From: Acidobacteriota bacterium | Lineage (GTDB): Bacteria; Acidobacteriota; UBA6911 | NCBI GenBank assembly: GCA_016929335.1 | Contig: JAFGIY010000062.1 | Coordinates: forward strand, 23,378-87,377 | DNA length: 64,000 nucleotides | Direction of reading: 5' to 3' | In this document: positions 8,731 to 17,845 of the stretch, piece after piece | How positions within the stretch are numbered: position 1 is the first letter of the stretch | Layout of the letters: every line of letters begins with the position of its first letter | The notes under the pieces: generated by a model | The model's database searches: none | What the model saw: the letters and a program-made list of their open reading frames with translations, nothing else | Told to the model about the DNA's origin: nothing | Translations under genes and position numbers: made by a program

Positions 8731-9179
8731 GATTTTCCTGCACTTTCCTTGTTTTCAGAAACCTTGAGAGGATTTGGGCCCAGAGTTCCGACCGTGGTTA
8801 CGGCTTCCTGCATGTATTGCACAAATGCCGAAGCCATCGTGTCCGTCAGGTTCACCATTTGGAGCCGCTCGGCTCCAAGGCCGATTTCGTCAAGGATCGA
8901 GCGGATCCGGTCCGTACGTTTGCGCGCCCGGAGGTTGCCGTCCACGAAATGGCAATCTCCCTCCAGGCAACCGACGATCAGAATTCCGTCGACACCCTTT
9001 TCAAAAGCCTCCAGAATGTGTTCCATTTCGAGCTTGCCCGTGCATGGTGTCGACACGATCCTTATTCCCGACGGATACTGCATGCGCTTTAATCCTGCGA
9101 GGGCTGCGGCCGAATGGGCACAGTAGTTGCAACAAAAGGCGATAATCTCCGGCTCCCAAGGCAATTCCCGTTGAGTCAT
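8727..9179 (-). CDS. MvhD-family iron-sulfur electron-transfer subunit (copy 1)
   Basis: 150 aa, usual size of the MvhD/FlpD family that carries electrons between HdrA and partner oxidoreductases through a [2Fe-2S] cluster. Conserved pieces: AFCCNYCAHSAAALAG, STPCTGKLE, GCLEGDCHF. It overlaps by ATGA both with the HdrA fusion upstream and with metV downstream, so HdrA fusion, MvhD and MetV are made as a coupled unit. Confidence 0.88.
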   Translation of the reverse strand: MTQRELPWEPEIIAFCCNYCAHSAAALAGLKRMQYPSGIRIVSTPCTGKLEMEHILEAFEKGVDGILIVGCLEGDCHFVDGNLRARKRTDRIRSILDEIGLGAERLQMVNLTDTMASAFVQYMQEAVTTVGTLGPNPLKVSENKESAGKS

Positions 9180-12100
9180 CGGGAACCTCCGCTCGCAAGC
9201 AATTCATCAAGCATTGCCACCACCGTATTGCCCTCCTGATGCTGCAGCATGATGGCTCTGGCCGGACAGGCTGCGGCACAGCTGCCGCAGCCCATGCATT
9301 TGGCACTATGAATCTCAGCCTTTTTGAGGGCGTTGATGGACGGCGCCCCATAAGGACAGATTTTGACGCACGTAGCGCATGCCACGCATTCGGCCGGATT
9401 AACAAGCGCAATCTGCCCCATGATTTCCAGTTGAGGTTTCGAGAGAATAATGGAAGCGCGCCCGGCTGCAGCCCGGGCTTGAGCGATCGTTTCGTCCACA
9501 AAACCGGGAGAGTGTGCCAATCCGCATACGAACTCGCCTTCGTTGGATAAATCCACCGGTCGAAGCCTGGGGTGGGATTCCAGGAAAAATCCGTCGGAGT
9601 TCAAGGCGCTGCGAAGCATTCTCGAAAGCTCCGGATTGTCAACCGCAGGAGCTATTCCGGTTGAAAGCACCAGCAGATCCGGAATGAAAACAATCTCGCG
9701 GTTGATGAAGGCATCCTGAACCGTTAGCTGTAGCCGGCCGCTTTCTTCGACAACTTCCGGCCTATACTCCTCCGAATGGAGAATAAACTGGATCCGCTGT
9801 TCGAGAGCCTTCTGATAAAGCTCTTCGTGGGATCCACGGACCCTGATATCAGAGCCGATGACGGCGATTCTGGAAAGCGGCAGAAGCCGCTTGATTTCCA
9901 GGGCGTTTTTAACAGCTTCCGAACAGCAAATGCGGCTGCAATACGGATGTTTCTCGTCGCGGCTTTCCACGCATTGAATCATGACGACGGTGGGGTCCTG
10001 TTTGTCATGCAACCTGGACATCAGATTTCCGCCGGCCATTATGGATTCCAGCTCGCCTTGAGTCATTACGTCAGGATTCCTTCCGTGGAGGTACTGTTCC
10101 GTCTGTCTTTCCTGCCCTCCCGTCGCCACGATGACTACTCCGTGCTCAATCGATACTTCCTTCCCGTCGGCGTTCAGAACGCTTGTGAAATTGCCCACCT
10201 GGCCGGATATCCTGAGGAGACTGGAATTCAGGTGTGTGCTGATTTTCGGATTGGACAGGGTTGTGGCTATCAGGTTTTGGAGGCAGGCACGAACATCAGG
10301 AATCTCCAGCGCCGAATGAAGATTCCGCAGGAGTCCCCCGAGGGCAGACTCACGCTCAACCAGGTGCACTTTAAATCCCTGGCCTGCAATACTCTGCGCC
10401 GCAGTCATGCCTGCCAGTCCGCCTCCGATGATCAAGGCCGAAGCGATGACCGGCAGCTCATAAAGCGGCAGTTGCTTCAAATGCCGTGCCCGCGCCACAG
10501 CCATTGAAACCAGGTCCATGGCTTTGGATGTCGCGGCGGCAGGATTATCTTTGTGAACCCACGAACATTGATCACGGATATTCGTCATCGCAAACAGATA
10601 CCGGTTTAGGCCGCTCTCGCGCAGTGTTTCCTGAAACAGCACCTCATGCGTCCGCGAAGAACAGGAAGCTACAACCAGCCGATTGAGCCGCAGCTTGCGA
10701 ATCACTTCCTTAATATGCTGCTGGCTGGCTTCAGAGCAGGTATAAACGTTTGCTTCAGCGTGATGGACGTCGGGCAGTTTTATCGCTTGCCTTACGATGC
10801 CATCCACGTCCACAACGGAAGATATGTTGTGCCCGCAATGACATACAAATACTCCGATGCGCGGAGGTTCATCGGCGACATCCCGTTCCCATGGATATTC
10901 GTGGCGCTGAATCATCGTTCCGCGCACGGCAGTTAATTGTTCCATTGCGCGCGCAGCAGCCGCTGAACCCCGGACGACTGATTCGGGGAAATCCAGGAGC
11001 TCCTGAGAAGATCCGATCCTATAAATGCCCGACGTCGAACCACCCTGGGTGGTTTCAGCGACCAGGCGGCCGGCGATTTCCTGCATATCAGGAGTAAAAA
11101 TGATACTGCCGACTTCTATCTCCAATTCCGCAGGCTGCTGATCGAGCAGGATTGCTCCCGCAGCGCATGCCTTCACGCACTGCATACACTCGCTGCACAG
11201 GCCGCATGAAAGGCAGCGCCGGGCCTCGAACATGGCTTGTTCCGGGCTAAATCCCAGATCGGTTTCACTCCCATTTTTCAGCCGTTCCGCAACGTCCGTT
11301 TGAAGAATTCGAGGCGGATCCTGTCGCGGGGCATCAGGTCTGGGATTGGAGGCGAATTTCACAGGATTTGATGATGGCGAAGCATTCGTTGATATCCTTG
11401 CGGTCTCCGTCCTGCGGATGTTGGCGGCGCCGCGGATATAGGCATCGATCGAGTCTGCAGCCCTGTGTCCCTGCGCAATGGCTTCCGGAGCCGTTGCGGG
11501 GCCCAATACCGCGTCTCCTCCGGCGAACATGCCTTTAATGCCGGCGGCAAGAGTATCCTTGTCTGTGAGGATCCGGCCACCGGGCCGTCTTTCCATCCCG
11601 GATTTTATCGGCTCGACTTCACGCCCGATTGCCACGATAACAGTATCGGCTTGCAGCTCAGAAACCTGGGAATCGTCAAATATGGGATTGTACCGCCTGT
11701 ATCCCCGGTAGTTGTCGTACACACTGGTGCAGGCGCGAAATACAACGGAGGAGACCTTCTCTCCCTGAGCTTCAAACCTGGTAGGATCCAGGCCATTGTG
11801 AAAGACAATTCCTTCCTCCAGAGCCTGCCTGATTTGTTCCAGATCTGCGGACATTTCAGAAAAGCTTTCGATGCAGGCAAGGAGCACGCATTTCACGCCC
11901 GCCAGACGTATCGCGCAGCGCGCAGCGTCCAATGCAAGATCGGAACCGCCGACAACCAGAACATTGGGACCGATTTTTGGATTTTGGCCGTCATTAGCTT
12001 TATGAAGAAAATCCAAAACACCGAAAACTCCCCGGGCATCTTCGCCCGGAATGCCGAGCTTCCGGCTCTTCCATGCGCCCGTAGCCACGAATACCGCATC

Positions 12101-13141
12101 GAATCCATCGACGCGCGCAGAATCGCCGTTTGATGACGCTTCGCGCTTGAGAATATCCTCAGGTGCAGAAACGGATGTGCCGGTCCTGACTTCGATTCCA
12201 AGGCCGAGCATGGACTGGATTTCCTTATCCAGAACGTCCTTGGGAAGGCGATAGCCGGGAATGCCGTATCGCAGCATCCCACCCAACTGGGGCTTTGCTT
12301 CGAATAGCGTCACGCCGTAGCCCATCAACGCCAAATCCGTCGCGGCCGTCAAGCCCGCCGGACCACTGCCGATAATGGCGACTTTGTTTCCCGACATTGG
12401 GGGTGAGGATGGAAATGGCGGATAAAGATCCGGTTGGGTATGAATGTAGTCGCCGAGAAACCTTTCAAGGCTGCCCAGAGATACGGCCTCGTCTATCTGC
12501 CTGCGATTGCAGCTCTCACGGCAAGGCTGCCTGCATACGCGCCCGACCGAAGCCGGAAGAGGGCAGCGTTGCCGGACAAGATCGTACGCTTCCGTGAATC
12601 TTCCGGCAGCCGTAAGCGCAACGGCGCCTTGAATATTGACACCGGCCGGGCAACGGCTCTTGCAGGGCGCCTGCCCCTCCGCCTTTGAAATTGCATAGGC
12701 GCTGGGAATCGCCTGAGAATAGCACCTGAAAATGGCTTTTCGCGTCTGCTCGCCGCCTTCAAACTCGTTCGGAAGGTTAACGGGACAGACCTCGGCGCAG
12801 GCGCCGCAGGCATCGCACTTCCTGATGTCCACATAGCGCGGATTCTGCCGGATACTGACCCTATAATTTCCCGGTTGGCCGGCGATTCCTCGGATATCCG
12901 CCAATGTGATGATTTCAATGTTTCTATTCCGGGCGCACTCAACCAGTTTTGGGGACAGAATGCACATCGCGCAGTCGCCGCCTGAAAGCGTCTCGTCAAG
13001 CCGTGCTATCCGCCCGCCAATCGCGGCCTGCGAGTCCAGCAGATATACTTTGAATCCGCTGCCTGCCAGATCGAGCGAAGCCTGGATGCCGGCAATGTCC
13101 GCGCCGCAAACCATTACCGCCCCAACCATTTCCATACTCAT
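9176..13141 (-). CDS. HdrA-GltD/NfnB-HdrA fusion flavoprotein with multiple FeS clusters
   Basis: 1321 aa, far longer than HdrA (about 650-1000). In order: HdrA-like FAD start (GADIAGIQASLDLAGSGF, then DCAMCILSPKL) with a Cys cluster CDACGACAEVCP (109-120). Next is a GltD/NfnB N-terminal FeS segment (159-235: CKSRCPAGVNIQ, CRQPCRESCN), and its FAD/NAD(P) domain from about 253 (GSGPAGLTAATDLALMGYG, GYRLPKDVLDKE). Another Cys cluster follows (CLSCGLCSECMQC, about 650), then a second HdrA unit from about 755 (VCHCGHNISSVVDV, GGGLAGMTAAQS). The C-terminus has two [4Fe-4S] motifs (CVACATCVKICP, CMGCGSCAAACP). Known HdrA proteins bifurcate electrons at FAD; this one joins it to a pyridine-nucleotide module. 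RBS AGGA before ATG 13141. Confidence 0.85.
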   Translation of the reverse strand: MSMEMVGAVMVCGADIAGIQASLDLAGSGFKVYLLDSQAAIGGRIARLDETLSGGDCAMCILSPKLVECARNRNIEIITLADIRGIAGQPGNYRVSIRQNPRYVDIRKCDACGACAEVCPVNLPNEFEGGEQTRKAIFRCYSQAIPSAYAISKAEGQAPCKSRCPAGVNIQGAVALTAAGRFTEAYDLVRQRCPLPASVGRVCRQPCRESCNRRQIDEAVSLGSLERFLGDYIHTQPDLYPPFPSSPPMSGNKVAIIGSGPAGLTAATDLALMGYGVTLFEAKPQLGGMLRYGIPGYRLPKDVLDKEIQSMLGLGIEVRTGTSVSAPEDILKREASSNGDSARVDGFDAVFVATGAWKSRKLGIPGEDARGVFGVLDFLHKANDGQNPKIGPNVLVVGGSDLALDAARCAIRLAGVKCVLLACIESFSEMSADLEQIRQALEEGIVFHNGLDPTRFEAQGEKVSSVVFRACTSVYDNYRGYRRYNPIFDDSQVSELQADTVIVAIGREVEPIKSGMERRPGGRILTDKDTLAAGIKGMFAGGDAVLGPATAPEAIAQGHRAADSIDAYIRGAANIRRTETARISTNASPSSNPVKFASNPRPDAPRQDPPRILQTDVAERLKNGSETDLGFSPEQAMFEARRCLSCGLCSECMQCVKACAAGAILLDQQPAELEIEVGSIIFTPDMQEIAGRLVAETTQGGSTSGIYRIGSSQELLDFPESVVRGSAAAARAMEQLTAVRGTMIQRHEYPWERDVADEPPRIGVFVCHCGHNISSVVDVDGIVRQAIKLPDVHHAEANVYTCSEASQQHIKEVIRKLRLNRLVVASCSSRTHEVLFQETLRESGLNRYLFAMTNIRDQCSWVHKDNPAAATSKAMDLVSMAVARARHLKQLPLYELPVIASALIIGGGLAGMTAAQSIAGQGFKVHLVERESALGGLLRNLHSALEIPDVRACLQNLIATTLSNPKISTHLNSSLLRISGQVGNFTSVLNADGKEVSIEHGVVIVATGGQERQTEQYLHGRNPDVMTQGELESIMAGGNLMSRLHDKQDPTVVMIQCVESRDEKHPYCSRICCSEAVKNALEIKRLLPLSRIAVIGSDIRVRGSHEELYQKALEQRIQFILHSEEYRPEVVEESGRLQLTVQDAFINREIVFIPDLLVLSTGIAPAVDNPELSRMLRSALNSDGFFLESHPRLRPVDLSNEGEFVCGLAHSPGFVDETIAQARAAAGRASIILSKPQLEIMGQIALVNPAECVACATCVKICPYGAPSINALKKAEIHSAKCMGCGSCAAACPARAIMLQHQEGNTVVAMLDELLASGGSR

Positions 13142-13157
13142 ATCATTTCCTTCGAAC

Positions 13158-13181
13158 CTTGGAGTCTTGGAGCCTTGGAGT
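13158..13181 (+). repeat. Three tandem CTTGGAGY units
   Basis: Three 8-bp direct copies (CTTGGAGT, CTTGGAGC, CTTGGAGT) fill the short spacer between the glutaminase-type gene and the HdrA fusion. Small filler repeat; no function evident. Confidence 0.6.
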
Positions 13182-13193
13182 TGACGCTGAGGC

Positions 13194-15800
13194 TCAATGA
13201 CGCGAAGACGCTAAGACTGAGAGTTTGACAGCGCCGACCTTCCGATAGACTTCTTTCGGCGCTCGAACCTGCCCGTCGACCGTTAGCAGATCCTCTATGC
13301 GAATACCGAAAAGACGTTCGTTTTCGGTGAGGTATGGCCGGATCAGCTGCCAATCCTTGTCGGTGAGCGCCGAAAGCACGCCTCCGTTCAGCTGCCTTTC
13401 CACAACTTGTTTGTGCGGATCGCGGATGTAGATTGCGCCGCCGCTGGCAAGTGAGAAAAGGTTGCTTCCGGGATAAGGCGTTGACTGAGGAATCAATCGG
13501 CCTCGTCCGTCGAATTCGATGCCGTTCAGAATGACGAATCCGCCTCCGGCCAGCGGATCTCCGGCCATAAACGATTCCGCCAGAAAATCCAGGCAGGTCC
13601 CGTTGATGACGACGCGCGGGCGTCCTACGGCATTTATCAGCGGACGGCCTGCGGCATTGCCCAAAACATATACTTCGCCCCCTTTGGCTCCATACATGAA
13701 TGTCTGGCCGACATCGCCATAGATCACCAGCTTGCCGCTCCTGGCGATCTGAGCAACCTGATCCTGAGCATTGCCGTGGATGTAAACTTGAAGACCATCC
13801 ATACCGCTGGCGGCGTAGTCGCCGACGGACCCATACAAATCGATGCGGACATCATTTGTTTCCGGGCCGAGACCGGAGCCGTGAAACCGCTGTCCGCGCA
13901 GTCGATACACGATGAAGCGTTTCCATCCCGCCCGGTAAGCTTTTCGGAGAAGAATCGCATCGCAGTCGTCCCCTTCCGGCGGAAAATCGCGGGCATCGAT
14001 CACCAATACATCTTCACCGGCACGCGGCGCCGTAAGGCGCTCACGGGTAGCCCAGTCCACCCGGCGCCAGTAGCGGCTCGCCGCTTCCCCAAAGAGCGGA
14101 GCGCTGTCAAAAAGCTCTTCAATCGTCTTCTCCGCAACCCAAATCACTGTGGAGCGTCGTTTATCGCCCGTGAAGAAATGCCTGTCTCGCAGGAGAGAAA
14201 GCAGCTCGATGGCGGTTGCACGCGATGTGGCGTTGCCGGTGCACTGAACGATCAGGCGGCAGAACCGCATCAGCTCGCCCGGCGACCAGGACGGCAAATC
14301 CAGAACATAGCTATAAAGGGCACTCACGTTGCCTTTCTGCAGCCATTGGCTTACGAGTTCCCGCAGACCGTCCAGTGCGGGCTCCTGATGAATTGCCTCT
14401 TCCGCCACATCGCACCGGATCGGGCCGGAATCCAGTTTGATCTCATAGCCAAACTTATTAGTGCACGCCAATGTTTTCCGGCCATACTCATCGGAGTCGA
14501 TAGTAAATATAAAAGCACCGCCGTCGGTGCTCGATCCGCCGCGTGCATTCCAATATTTGTCGGCTACGGGACAGAAACGCATGTCCTCTTTAGCCAGGCT
14601 GCGAAGGGTGGCATCAATCGCCTGCTTTTCGGAGCAGATCAAACCGATCTGAACGTCTCCGCTGTCGGAAAGGGCGAAAACCTGTGGCCGCAGCATGGCC
14701 GTATCGGTTATGCCCAGCAACTGGACTCTTTTTTTGTCCGGCTGACTGCGGGCAATGATGAAGAACCACGGCCCATCCGGTGAAGCATGGATGTGGGTTG
14801 CCTGGATCTGCCGGTAGATTGTCTGTTTTTCAGGCGGCAATTGATCGAAATCCAGTTCGGTTGTGGGAGCCAATGCCTCGATGATGTATTCCAACGGGTA
14901 TTTGTAAACGCGGTCCCACAAATCGAAAAGCTGAACGGAGACTTCCGTGTCTGTAAGAAACTGCTGGCGGATATTCCGCTGCCGCAGATACTCGCAGACT
15001 GAGTAATAATTGGCGAAGTCGCCGTTATGCACCAGCGCTTCGTTCAAGCCGACAAATGGGTGCGCCCCGCCCGGATGCCAGACGCGGCCTTTGGTCGGAT
15101 ACCGCTGATGGGCAATCCATGCGTGCGCTTTAAAATCCTGGAGCCGGTAATATTCGATATTCTGTTCGGCATAGCCGACCAGCTTAAAAACCAGCAGATC
15201 TCTTCCGTGGGAAAGCACAAACGCGCGTTTCTCTCCCAGGGAAGCGTAATACCTGTCATTAAGACGATAGGAATTCCGCCATACGAATTCGTCCTCCAGA
15301 TCACGAGGGGAAACCTTCTCGAGCCCGGTCTGTTGAGCGAATTTTTGCAGGACATCCGGCTTTGCGCGAACGATATAGCGATGGACATCCGGCGGACACA
15401 CTTCCAGGCCGGCGATATCACGGTAATCATCGATGTGCGCCTGTCGGATCGATGCGGCCACATCAAAATGCGGCAGGATGAACTGACGCTCCAGCTCGGC
15501 ATGACATGCCGGATCCAGAAGGGCGATCTGAAGAAGATAGTGGTTGTCCAATACTTCGCGCGAAACACCCATCTGCTCCGGCGTGAGGCCGACGGCGGCA
15601 ATACCGCCGCCTTTCCCATTGCCCCTGTTCTGCATCTGGATGGACGGTTCATAGATAAACCGCCCTGCCAGCGGTATCGTGCAGGCAAAGCCCGTGACTC
15701 CGCATCCTCCTTCTTCGGCCGACTTCGACAGGGAAGCCGGAGTCGAACCGGAATATATCTGCGACCGGGTTGCCAGTAATCGTTCAGCAATCGTTTTCAC
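13194..15800 (-). CDS. Glutamate synthase-like glutaminase plus GXGXG protein
   Basis: 868 aa from GTG 15800, which has GGAG at 8 nt; the frame is open from GTG 15809 but that leaves no room for a ribosome site. Residues about 30-430 are a class II glutamine amidotransferase (EGGCGVTGF with the putative nucleophile Cys, QNRGNGKGGG, HQRYPTKGRVWHPGG, AHPF and LVHNGDFANYYS). The C-terminal third is the GltB GXGXG beta-helix domain (IYGDVGQTFMYGAKGGEVYV, VINGTCLDFLAESFM). The central FMN domain of normal GltB is absent and encoded separately at 16244-17845, as in archaeal split glutamate synthases. Probable role: supplying ammonia from glutamine to the FMN subunit. Confidence 0.85.
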   Translation of the reverse strand: MKTIAERLLATRSQIYSGSTPASLSKSAEEGGCGVTGFACTIPLAGRFIYEPSIQMQNRGNGKGGGIAAVGLTPEQMGVSREVLDNHYLLQIALLDPACHAELERQFILPHFDVAASIRQAHIDDYRDIAGLEVCPPDVHRYIVRAKPDVLQKFAQQTGLEKVSPRDLEDEFVWRNSYRLNDRYYASLGEKRAFVLSHGRDLLVFKLVGYAEQNIEYYRLQDFKAHAWIAHQRYPTKGRVWHPGGAHPFVGLNEALVHNGDFANYYSVCEYLRQRNIRQQFLTDTEVSVQLFDLWDRVYKYPLEYIIEALAPTTELDFDQLPPEKQTIYRQIQATHIHASPDGPWFFIIARSQPDKKRVQLLGITDTAMLRPQVFALSDSGDVQIGLICSEKQAIDATLRSLAKEDMRFCPVADKYWNARGGSSTDGGAFIFTIDSDEYGRKTLACTNKFGYEIKLDSGPIRCDVAEEAIHQEPALDGLRELVSQWLQKGNVSALYSYVLDLPSWSPGELMRFCRLIVQCTGNATSRATAIELLSLLRDRHFFTGDKRRSTVIWVAEKTIEELFDSAPLFGEAASRYWRRVDWATRERLTAPRAGEDVLVIDARDFPPEGDDCDAILLRKAYRAGWKRFIVYRLRGQRFHGSGLGPETNDVRIDLYGSVGDYAASGMDGLQVYIHGNAQDQVAQIARSGKLVIYGDVGQTFMYGAKGGEVYVLGNAAGRPLINAVGRPRVVINGTCLDFLAESFMAGDPLAGGGFVILNGIEFDGRGRLIPQSTPYPGSNLFSLASGGAIYIRDPHKQVVERQLNGGVLSALTDKDWQLIRPYLTENERLFGIRIEDLLTVDGQVRAPKEVYRKVGAVKLSVLASSRH

Positions 15801-15856
15801 TTTCAACACTCCAAAACCAGCAAAAGAACATGTAGGTGCGGGTTTTTGCGCGCCGT

Positions 15857-16211
15857 CCGGCCTGAAGAGGCTGTCCCACGGTTGTTGTTTTGATGAGAAG
15901 CCGAACCCGGGGCCGCTGATGAGACTGTCTCAAAACTCAACAATAGGGCTGAAAACCATGGTGGCGATGACGCAATCTGCATAAGCAAAGATTTCCATGT
16001 GGGTCGCGGCTTCAGCCGCGACCTGGAGTTTATACATTTATCAGGCGTCGCGGCTGAAGCCGCGACCCACATAATTCACATCATTCCTGCTCTAATCGGC
16101 GCTTCGCTTCCATTCATTCCGCGGCTTTTGAGACAGTCTCGGAATCCCGCCGGCGCTCCAGGTCCAGCCCTCCCTCAATTCGGCAACCGTTGGACAGCCT
16201 CTGAAGGCCGG
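15857..16211. mobile_element. 355-bp nested inverted repeat, MITE-like, with REP core
   Basis: Outer arms 15857-15884 and 16184-16211 are inverted copies, 25 of 28 identical (AGAGGCTGTCC-n-ACGGTTG core). Middle arms 15921-15935 and 16126-16140 are a perfect 15-bp inverted pair (GAGACTGTCTCAAAA). The centre has a perfect 26-bp inverted pair, 15997-16022 and 16047-16072, each arm itself a hairpin (GTCGCGGCTTCAGCCGCGAC). No reading frame inside looks real. It fills most of the 443-bp gap between two genes of the glutamate-synthase-like set, and its core recurs at 63855-63898. This looks like a non-autonomous mobile or REP-derived element; no target duplication was seen. Confidence 0.75.
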
Positions 16212-16243
16212 GCCCACATGTCTACTTGTTTTAAATACTCTTT

Positions 16244-17845
16244 TCAGCCCGCGTGTTCCGCCGCGTCCGCGATATAGCAGAGGACGCCACTGCGGCCGCG
16301 AAGCTCGCGGATGGATTTCATCCGCAGCCGCCTTAATACCGCGATCATCTGTTCGTGCCAGGCATTCTGAAGATTGATCAGTCTCTGTGCCGCCCAGTTC
16401 AAATCCATCAGCGTGATCAATTCAGGATCGGTCGACGCAATTCCACGGGGACAGCCGCGCCCGCTCTCGCAACAGGCACAGCGAACGCAGCCGAGGGCAA
16501 CCATTTCGGCTGTTCCTATGACCACGCCGTCGGCGCCGAGGGCGATTGCCTTCAATGCATCATGAGCCGTGCGAATGCCTCCGGACGCGATGAGAGTTAC
16601 TTTTTCGCGGATCCCCTCAGCGGTCAGGAATTTATGGACCTTCGGGATGGCATATTCGATGGGCATGGCGATATTCTTTTTCGCAATATCGGGCGCCGCG
16701 CCGGTGCCGCCATAGCTGCCATCCAGGTGAATGATATGAGCGCCGGCATAATAGCTGCCTACGGCAACCATATCCACATCCGTTGGAGTGGAAACCTTCA
16801 CGCTCACCAGGCAGTTGGGATTGACTTCTTTGACCCAATCCAGATGCTTTTTATGGTCTTCAACGCTATAGACGCTGTGGAATGGAAACGGACTGAACAG
16901 CGCATTGCCGGGCACTGCTCCGCGCATACGGGCAACTGCAGGGGTGTTCTTGTCGCCAAGCAGATGCCCTCCCAGCCCCGGTTTGGCTCCCTGCGCATAT
17001 TTGAATTCGACAATTCTGACGCGTTGGATGGTTTCTTCGCGCACGCCGAACAGACCCGTTGCTACCTGAGTGATCATATGATCGTCGTAAGGCCTGAGCC
17101 GGTCCGGGTAGCCACCTTCTCCGGTGCAGCTGAAGCTGTTCCATGCAACAGCTGCACGAGCCTTGGCAAGAATCGTGTGAATACTGACGGATCCGAAACT
17201 CATTCCGCCGCCGTAGACGGGAATATCGATATGAACCTGAGGCCTGCCGTCTTCGCGATGATTGAGATCCAGACCGGTGTCTATATCCGCAGAAGCCGGA
17301 TAGCCGGAATTTTCCGACGGTTGATCGGCTTCTTCGCGGAGCCCGGGAATTTCAAACCTGAACCGCATTCTGTCAAAACCACCGCCGGAATCACCATGCC
17401 GGTATTCCAGGTGAGGCGGGGGGATGTGTCCGGTTTCCGCTTCATGCCACGTCGACAAAATCAGTTCGGCGGGCCAGCGCGAATCGCCAAGACACTCCAC
17501 ATTGGGATTCAGCTTCATCACCAGCGCATGAGCCGGGCATTGATTGATGCAGGATTCAGCTGTCTCTGCACAAGCCGGGCCGATGCACCGATGATCTTGC
17601 GGACGTGACATGAACTTGTATCCCTTACCTTTAACATGCACGCCATGGCTGCAAACATCGGCGCATCGACCACAGGCCGTACAACCGGACAACCGATCCA
17701 CCTTGTACTTTCCAATGGCATTGCGGTACCGATCGGGCGCCGGCTGAACTTCACGTATAACATTTTCCTGAGGCCAGTCGCTGAAGCTTTCGCGTTTAGA
17801 CTCAAATTCATTTTGAATGGAAAGATTCCCTATCGTTGTCTTCAT
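16244..17845 (-). CDS. Glutamate synthase FMN domain protein with N-terminal ferredoxin motifs (intact)
   Basis: 533 aa. N-terminal FeS motifs GCTACGRCADVCSHGV and CIGPACAETAESCINQCP (about 54-105). Then the GltS alpha/beta barrel with the family's FMN/2-oxoglutarate motifs: GGGMSFGSVS, GEGGYPDR, QGAKPGLGGHL, DGSYGGTGAAP, ASGGIRTAHDALKAIALGAD. The 3Fe-4S-type Cys set GCVRCACCESGRGCPRGIAS follows. It resembles archaeal-type GltB2 and should form glutamate or a related amine product from ammonia delivered by the glutaminase subunit. Its start overlaps the stop of the paralogue 17842-19302 by 4 nt. Confidence 0.88.
   Translation of the reverse strand: MKTTIGNLSIQNEFESKRESFSDWPQENVIREVQPAPDRYRNAIGKYKVDRLSGCTACGRCADVCSHGVHVKGKGYKFMSRPQDHRCIGPACAETAESCINQCPAHALVMKLNPNVECLGDSRWPAELILSTWHEAETGHIPPPHLEYRHGDSGGGFDRMRFRFEIPGLREEADQPSENSGYPASADIDTGLDLNHREDGRPQVHIDIPVYGGGMSFGSVSIHTILAKARAAVAWNSFSCTGEGGYPDRLRPYDDHMITQVATGLFGVREETIQRVRIVEFKYAQGAKPGLGGHLLGDKNTPAVARMRGAVPGNALFSPFPFHSVYSVEDHKKHLDWVKEVNPNCLVSVKVSTPTDVDMVAVGSYYAGAHIIHLDGSYGGTGAAPDIAKKNIAMPIEYAIPKVHKFLTAEGIREKVTLIASGGIRTAHDALKAIALGADGVVIGTAEMVALGCVRCACCESGRGCPRGIASTDPELITLMDLNWAAQRLINLQNAWHEQMIAVLRRLRMKSIRELRGRSGVLCYIADAAEHAG

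Noticed and set aside
15730..15750. GGTTCGACTCC-like T-loop suggesting a tRNA on the minus strand
   Set aside because: Falls within the glutaminase gene coding for its N-terminus and no acceptor or anticodon arms can be formed.
16355..17608. 417-codon plus-strand frame across the FMN protein
   Set aside because: Antisense shadow; the minus-strand protein has full glutamate-synthase motifs.
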